DNA of 9,165 nucleotides from Caryophanales bacterium UBA4694 (GTDB lineage: Bacteria > Bacillota_I > Bacilli_A > RFN20 > CAG-288). Each line of letters begins with the position of its first letter. The first letter of the stretch is position 1. Both the position numbers and the translations under genes were made by a program. Shown here in pieces: positions 5,501-9,165 of the stretch. The stretch lies in NCBI GenBank assembly GCA_002404835.1, contig DHKM01000038.1, positions 1 to 9,165 of the forward strand, in the 5' to 3' direction. Below the pieces are notes generated by a model. It made no database searches and was not told where the DNA came from. It saw nothing but the letters and a program-made list of their open reading frames with translations.

Positions 5501-6412
5501 TCAGTTTTTCAGCGCTTTTCTGGTCTTTATGATATTAAGAAGAAGATAAATCAGAATCAAAGCAAAGATGCAAAGATAGAAGACAAGATAGGGAGTTTCT
5601 TTGCCAACTTGGTTGTCGAAGAAACTAAGATTGCAGTCAAAGTAATCACGGAAATTTTCAATGGCTGCTTCTGGAACATGGGCATCATTCTGGATTTTCT
5701 CGAAAGCACTAGATAAAGTGTGGTTTTTGATGATGTTTGTTCCATAGGTTCCGGGAAGGAACATGAGTGCATTTCTAAGTGTTTTCGAAAAACTGGATAG
5801 TGGCATGTAGGCTCCGGATATGAAGCCATATCCACAGCTGACGATTGTCGATATCGCAGTAGCCTGCGAATCACTTGTCAAAAAGAAATTGACAATGGAA
5901 GATAGAATGGTGCCAAACATGCATAGGGTGAAGACATCTACAAGGATGAGAACGACATCAAGGGCGGAAAGATACCATCCGGTAATCGAAAGATAGACAA
6001 AGCAAAGACCTGTGGCAATAAAGGAGACGATGAGATCGGAAAGAAGACTGGCTAGATAGTAGCCAAGGGCAAGGACCCATGGTTTTACCGGCGAAACGGT
6101 AAAATCTCTTAGTGTGTCGTTGTTCTTGTCTTTGATGATCAGCATGTTGCTGCAGAAGGCAACGGTAACTGTACTGACGGCGAGTATGGAGGAAACGATT
6201 TCTCCGTTGACGACATTTGCAATCAGTTTGTCTGACAATGTGAGATTTGCGTTTGCCAAGGCGGATTGGAAGGAATCGGTGAATACGTTCTTCAGAAACG
6301 TGCTATAAAGAACCAAAAGAATCATCGGAGTGATCAAGGAGGAAAAGAAGAGACCTTTGTCTTTGAAATAAAGTTTTGTATTTCTTTTAATCAGAAGAAA
6401 CAATGTTTTCAT
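5501..6412 (-). CDS. ABC-2 type transporter permease
   Basis: 303-residue integral membrane subunit of an ABC exporter. The N-terminus has a short basic cytosolic stretch (LIKRNTKLYFKDKG, 7-20), then about six hydrophobic segments at roughly 21-40, 70-92, 113-142, 150-176, 184-204 and 275-295. This is the layout of ABC-2/DrrB-like permeases. A larger extracellular loop lies near 205-270 and includes FRDYFDCNLSFFDNQVG. The gene overlaps the upstream ATPase gene by ATGA, indicating translational coupling and a 1:1 half-transporter pair. GGAG lies about ten bases before the ATG. The family exports drugs, lantibiotics, polyketides or lipids; the substrate here is unknown. The stop codon is two bases from the stop of the convergent patatin gene, with no terminator between. 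Confidence 0.9.
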   Translation of the reverse strand: MKTLFLLIKRNTKLYFKDKGLFFSSLITPMILLVLYSTFLKNVFTDSFQSALANANLTLSDKLIANVVNGEIVSSILAVSTVTVAFCSNMLIIKDKNNDTLRDFTVSPVKPWVLALGYYLASLLSDLIVSFIATGLCFVYLSITGWYLSALDVVLILVDVFTLCMFGTILSSIVNFFLTSDSQATAISTIVSCGYGFISGAYMPLSSFSKTLRNALMFLPGTYGTNIIKNHTLSSAFEKIQNDAHVPEAAIENFRDYFDCNLSFFDNQVGKETPYLVFYLCIFALILIYLLLNIIKTRKALKN

Positions 6413-7317
6413 AATTTATTCTCCAGTGATTTTCCAGTGATGGCAAGGAAGACGTCATCCATGTTTCCTTTTATGACTTCATAATCCCGGAAAAGATCAG
6501 GATGCTGGATGATGAGTTTTGTTGCTTCTTCAGTGTTTTTCAGCTTTAATCGGAAATGGTTGTTGCGTTGTTCATAGGGAACATCGAGTGATTTTATTTT
6601 AGATTCTTCTGTTTCGTAGAGGTTGATATAATCTCCTGAATACTTGTTCTTCAGTTCCAATGGAGTTCCAAAGGCCACTTTTTTCCCTCGGTCAAGAACA
6701 AGAACATGATCGGCATCTGCAGCTTCTTCCATATAATGCGTTGTCAAGAAGACTGTCAGTTTCTCTTCTACTCTTAGTTTTTCTATGGCATTCCAGAGGA
6801 TGACCCTGGTCTGGGGGTCTAATCCGGTAGTGGGTTCATCCAAAATAAGGATTCTAGGAGAGTGGAGCAAGGCACGGATGATATCGATTTTTCTCCTTTG
6901 TCCACCGGATAGTTTTCCGATAGGTCTATTCCAAAGACTCTTGAATTCGATCAGTGTGTTCAGAGTATCGATTCTTCTTTGAAAGTCAGCTCCATAGATT
7001 TTATAAAGAGAAGCACGTGATTCGAGATTGTCTTTTACGCTGAGCTGTTTGTCTAGACTTGAGTTTTGGAAGACGACGCCGAGCGAGTTTTTTATGGTAT
7101 CAGGATCAGATGCGATTTCTTTTCCGTCGATATAGATTTCTCCGCTGTCTTTTTTCAGTTGGGATGTGATGATGTTTATTGTAGTGGATTTTCCTGCACC
7201 GTTTTCTCCTAAGAATGCGAAGAGCTCTCCTTCATACACTTCGAAGCTGAGGTCATTCACTGCCTTCAGGTTTTTGAATGATTTGTTCAGGTGCGAGATT
7301 CGGATCATTTCCTTCAT
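6409..7317 (-). CDS. ABC transporter ATP-binding protein, DrrA/CcmA-like
   Basis: 302-residue ATPase that powers the ABC-2 permease coded just downstream. Complete nucleotide-binding set: Walker A GENGAGKST at 37-45, Q-loop Gln84 in VVFQNSSLD, signature LSGGQ at 136-140, Walker B ILILDE at 156-161 with the following PTTGLDP D-loop, and H-loop His194 in TTHYMEEA. Residues from about 225 form the extra C-terminal domain common in DrrA-like exporter ATPases. The start is supported by AAGGAGA seven bases before the ATG. An extended -10 promoter lies at plus-strand 7354-7362. The fourth base of the overlapping ATGA starts the permease. Probable role: energising export of a toxic or signalling molecule, substrate not predictable. 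No sensor kinase or regulator gene sits beside it. Confidence 0.93.
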   Translation of the reverse strand: MKEMIRISHLNKSFKNLKAVNDLSFEVYEGELFAFLGENGAGKSTTINIITSQLKKDSGEIYIDGKEIASDPDTIKNSLGVVFQNSSLDKQLSVKDNLESRASLYKIYGADFQRRIDTLNTLIEFKSLWNRPIGKLSGGQRRKIDIIRALLHSPRILILDEPTTGLDPQTRVILWNAIEKLRVEEKLTVFLTTHYMEEAADADHVLVLDRGKKVAFGTPLELKNKYSGDYINLYETEESKIKSLDVPYEQRNNHFRLKLKNTEEATKLIIQHPDLFRDYEVIKGNMDDVFLAITGKSLENKL

Positions 7318-7353
7318 AATATTCTCCTTTTCTTTTGGAAACTTGATGATTTT

Positions 7354-7381
7354 ATTCTATCAAAACGGAATCTTAAAACAA
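7354..7381 (-). promoter_or_regulatory. Promoter of the ABC exporter operon
   Basis: On the minus strand, TG-A-TAGAAT (TAGAAT at plus 7354-7359, TG at 7361-7362) forms an extended -10 with a 5/6 hexamer. TTGTTT at 7376-7381 is a weak -35 with 16-bp spacing. Just upstream, AATTGG occurs twice on the plus strand (7387-7392 and 7398-7403), an 11-bp spaced direct repeat that could be a regulator site. Confidence 0.55.
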
Positions 7382-7444
7382 TATGGAATTGGCCTGTAAT
7401 TGGATAATCGGCTTGAATTTACATAAGATTTACGATTCACATAG

Positions 7445-7468
7445 AAAAAGCCGGAGGATTCTCCGGCT
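7445..7468 (-). terminator. Rho-independent terminator of guaA
   Basis: Perfect 8-bp GC-rich stem on the minus strand, AGCCGGAG (plus 7461-7468) with AATC loop and CTCCGGCT (plus 7449-7456), followed by a run of T (AAAA at plus 7445-7448). It starts five bases after the guaA stop codon and insulates guaA from the exporter operon downstream. Confidence 0.93.
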
Positions 7469-7473
7469 CAAGG

Positions 7474-9015
7474 CTATTCGAGTTCGATTGTTGACGGTGG
7501 CTTGCTTGTGTAATCGTAGACGACTCTATTGACACCCTTGACTTCATTTACGATTCGATCGGAAATTCTTGAAATCAGGTCATAATCGAAAGGATAGGCT
7601 TTTGCAGTCATAAAGTCGTCGGTAAGAACAGCTCTTAGAACGATTGCGTAATCATAGGTTCTTCCGTCACCCATGACACCGACACTTCTCATATTGCTTA
7701 AGGCAGCAAAATATTGGGAAATCTTTCTTTCGAGTCCTGCTTTTTTGACTTCTTCGCGGAAAATGTAGTCGGCTTCCTGGACGATATGGACTTTTTCCGG
7801 AGTGACTTCCCCGATGACTCTGACTCCAAGTCCAGGGCCTGGGAATGGCTGACGATAGACCAGTTCATCCGGAAGTCCGAGAAGAGTTCCTACTTCTCTG
7901 ACTTCATCTTTGAAGAGATCCTTCAAAGGTTCTACAAGACCTTTGAATCTCATGTTTTTCGGTAGACCGCCGACATTGTGGTGGGATTTTATCTTAGCCG
8001 AAATTCCAAGACCAGATTCGATACGATCCGGATAGATGGTTCCCTGTGCTAAAAATTCTGCATCGCTTAATTTGTCCTGCTCTTCCTGGAAAACTTCGAG
8101 GAAGGTAGCTCCGATGATTTTTCTTTTCTGTTCTGGCTCGGTGACACCCTTGAGTTTTTCGAAGAACAGCTTGCTTGCATCCACGTGGATGAAGTTCAGA
8201 TCGAATTTGCCTTTAGGTCCGAAGACGTTTTCGACTTCCTGAGCCTCGTTTTTTCTCATCAGGCCGTGATCGACGAAGACGCAATAGAGGTTCTTTCCAA
8301 TGGCTTTGCTGAGAATTGCGGCAGTTACGGAACTATCAACACCTCCAGACAGACCGAGAATGACTTTTTTGTCTTGGACCTGTCTTCGGATTTCTTCGAT
8401 TCTGGCATTGATGAAATCTTCGCTTCTCCAGGATGGATCACAATGGCAGATTTCCAAGACGAAGTTTTCAATCAGTTTCTGCCCTTCGACGGAATGTTCG
8501 ACTTCGGGATGGAACTGGGTGGCAAAGATGTTTGCTTCCTTGTTCTCGAAGGATGCATTTTCGCAGGTTTCACTTGAACTAGTATTGATGAATCCTTCCG
8601 GAAGGACAGTTACTTTGTCTGTGTGTGACATGAAGACGGTTGTCTTCTGATTTACTTTTTCGAATAATGTGGAAGCAACATGGAGTTGGATTTCCGTATT
8701 TCCATATTCGCTTTTGGAACAAGGCTCGACTTTTCCACCTAAGGTATAAGCGATAAGCTGTGCCCCATAGCAGATTCCAAGTATCGGTTTTCCAAGATTG
8801 AAAATCTCTTTTGATATATGCGGGCTTTTTTCATCATAGACGGAATTCGGACCACCGGTGAAGATGATTCCTTTGATGCTGGGGTCTTTCAATTTCTCGA
8901 TGTCCGTTGTATAAGGAAGGACTTCGCTATAGACGTGACACTGTCTTACTCTTCTTGCAATCAGCTGATTGTATTGACCACCGAAATCAAGAACAATGAT
9001 TTTCTGAGTTTCCAT
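7474..9015 (-). CDS. guaA: GMP synthase (glutamine-hydrolysing), GuaA
   Basis: 513-residue bifunctional enzyme that converts XMP, ATP and glutamine to GMP, the last step of de novo GMP synthesis. The N-terminal class I glutamine amidotransferase domain carries the nucleophile Cys82 in GICYGAQ and the His169/Glu171 pair in QFHPEVEHS. The ATP-pyrophosphatase domain has the PP-loop GLSGGVDSS at 221-229. The C-terminal dimerisation domain carries RQPFPGPGLGVRVIGEVT and ends in the typical KPPSTIELE. Length matches single-chain GuaA proteins. The coding-strand AGAGAGG before the ATG supports the start. A TATAAT at plus 9041-9046 gives a leader of only about 20 nt, and no purine riboswitch is visible in the 150 bp upstream. 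A strong terminator ends the transcript, so guaA is monocistronic here. Confidence 0.98.
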   Translation of the reverse strand: METQKIIVLDFGGQYNQLIARRVRQCHVYSEVLPYTTDIEKLKDPSIKGIIFTGGPNSVYDEKSPHISKEIFNLGKPILGICYGAQLIAYTLGGKVEPCSKSEYGNTEIQLHVASTLFEKVNQKTTVFMSHTDKVTVLPEGFINTSSSETCENASFENKEANIFATQFHPEVEHSVEGQKLIENFVLEICHCDPSWRSEDFINARIEEIRRQVQDKKVILGLSGGVDSSVTAAILSKAIGKNLYCVFVDHGLMRKNEAQEVENVFGPKGKFDLNFIHVDASKLFFEKLKGVTEPEQKRKIIGATFLEVFQEEQDKLSDAEFLAQGTIYPDRIESGLGISAKIKSHHNVGGLPKNMRFKGLVEPLKDLFKDEVREVGTLLGLPDELVYRQPFPGPGLGVRVIGEVTPEKVHIVQEADYIFREEVKKAGLERKISQYFAALSNMRSVGVMGDGRTYDYAIVLRAVLTDDFMTAKAYPFDYDLISRISDRIVNEVKGVNRVVYDYTSKPPSTIELE

Positions 9016-9040
9016 TGGTTTTTCCTCTCTTTACCAATCT

Positions 9041-9046
9041 ATTATA
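9041..9046 (-). promoter_or_regulatory. -10 box of guaA
   Basis: Perfect TATAAT on the minus strand, 26 bases before the start codon and followed by AGAGAGG as RBS. No clear -35 hexamer is seen at the expected spacing. The short leader leaves no space for a riboswitch, so any regulation would be by a protein or by start-site nucleotide choice. Confidence 0.55.
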
Positions 9047-9126
9047 AGTTTAATCGTCAGAGAAAACTAGAACTATTGAAGATACTAATTTTCGTGTCTT
9101 GTTTTTCATCAGAACGGAATGGGAAG

Positions 9127-9135
9127 TGATATAAT
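9127..9135 (+). promoter_or_regulatory. Extended -10 promoter of a divergent gene beyond the window
   Basis: TGATATAAT on the plus strand is identical to the extended -10 of the CarD gene at 776-784. Transcription would start near 9142 and run out of the window, so the controlled gene cannot be seen. It points away from guaA, making 9016-9165 a divergent promoter region. Confidence 0.55.
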
Positions 9136-9165
9136 CAACAAGATCCTGACTTTCTCACTTAGCCC

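Noticed and set aside
5487..5509. Terminator between the patatin and permease genes
   Set aside because: The only stem is 4 bp (CTGA/TCAG) with a 10-nt loop before five Ts, too weak to call.
8185..8650. Open frames of 130 and 116 residues antisense to guaA
   Set aside because: They lie wholly inside the well-supported guaA gene on the other strand, have no RBS and no recognisable domain, and are shadows of its codon usage.
9016..9165. Purine or other riboswitch before guaA
   Set aside because: The nearest good -10 leaves a leader of about 20 nt, and no conserved purine-aptamer elements were found in the remaining upstream bases.
1..9165. CRISPR array, insertion sequence, prophage or tRNA/rRNA gene
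   Set aside because: No regularly spaced repeats, transposase or phage protein, terminal inverted repeats or tRNA-like cloverleaf were found when reading both strands.

Overview
The window is an ordinary chromosomal segment of a low-GC Gram-positive bacterium (Bacillota). AT-rich intergenic DNA, consensus-like and extended -10 boxes, AGGAGG-type ribosome binding sites, a CarD-family regulator, a YlmH-type S4 protein, a YtqB/MnmM-type methyltransferase and a 513-residue GuaA all fit this. An Erysipelotrichia-like host is a guess from overall flavour, not shown by any marker. No insertion sequence, phage gene, CRISPR array, tRNA or rRNA was seen.

Layout, left to right. (1) 60-614 (+), a MnmM-like tRNA-wobble methyltransferase. 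(2) 881-1405 (+), a CarD/CdnL-family RNA polymerase-binding regulator, with its own extended -10 promoter. (3) 1390-1812 (-), an XRE-family HTH repressor-like protein, convergent with the CarD gene and overlapping its 3' end by 16 bp. (4) 1813-2379, a very AT-rich gap of about 570 bp with promoters at both edges. (5) 2380-3081 (+), a cytoplasmic Sel1/TPR-like repeat protein, followed by a strong intrinsic terminator. (6) 3149-3949 (+), YlmH, which appears to start at a GTG six bases after a perfect TATAAT, so its mRNA may be leaderless. (7) 4028-4567 and 4569-5498 (+), a TetR-family regulator and a YjjU-like patatin lipid hydrolase, one base apart and almost certainly one operon. (8) 7317-5501 (-), a two-gene ABC exporter (ATPase then ABC-2 permease, ATGA overlap), converging on the patatin gene with stops two bases apart. 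(9) 9015-7474 (-), guaA (GMP synthase), with a strong terminator. (10) 9016-9165, a divergent promoter region holding the guaA promoter and a plus-strand extended -10 for a gene beyond the window.

Most of these are independent transcription units of housekeeping or general regulatory character: tRNA modification, RNA polymerase modulation, ribosome rescue and GMP synthesis. The only groups that look functionally linked are TetR with patatin, and the exporter pair. Whether TetR also controls the exporter is open. I found no convincing undescribed multi-gene system. The points most worth a second look are the probable leaderless start of ylmH, the CarD protein that lacks the family's DNA-wedging tryptophan, the unexplained 570-bp AT-rich gap, and the convergent overlaps that lack intervening terminators.
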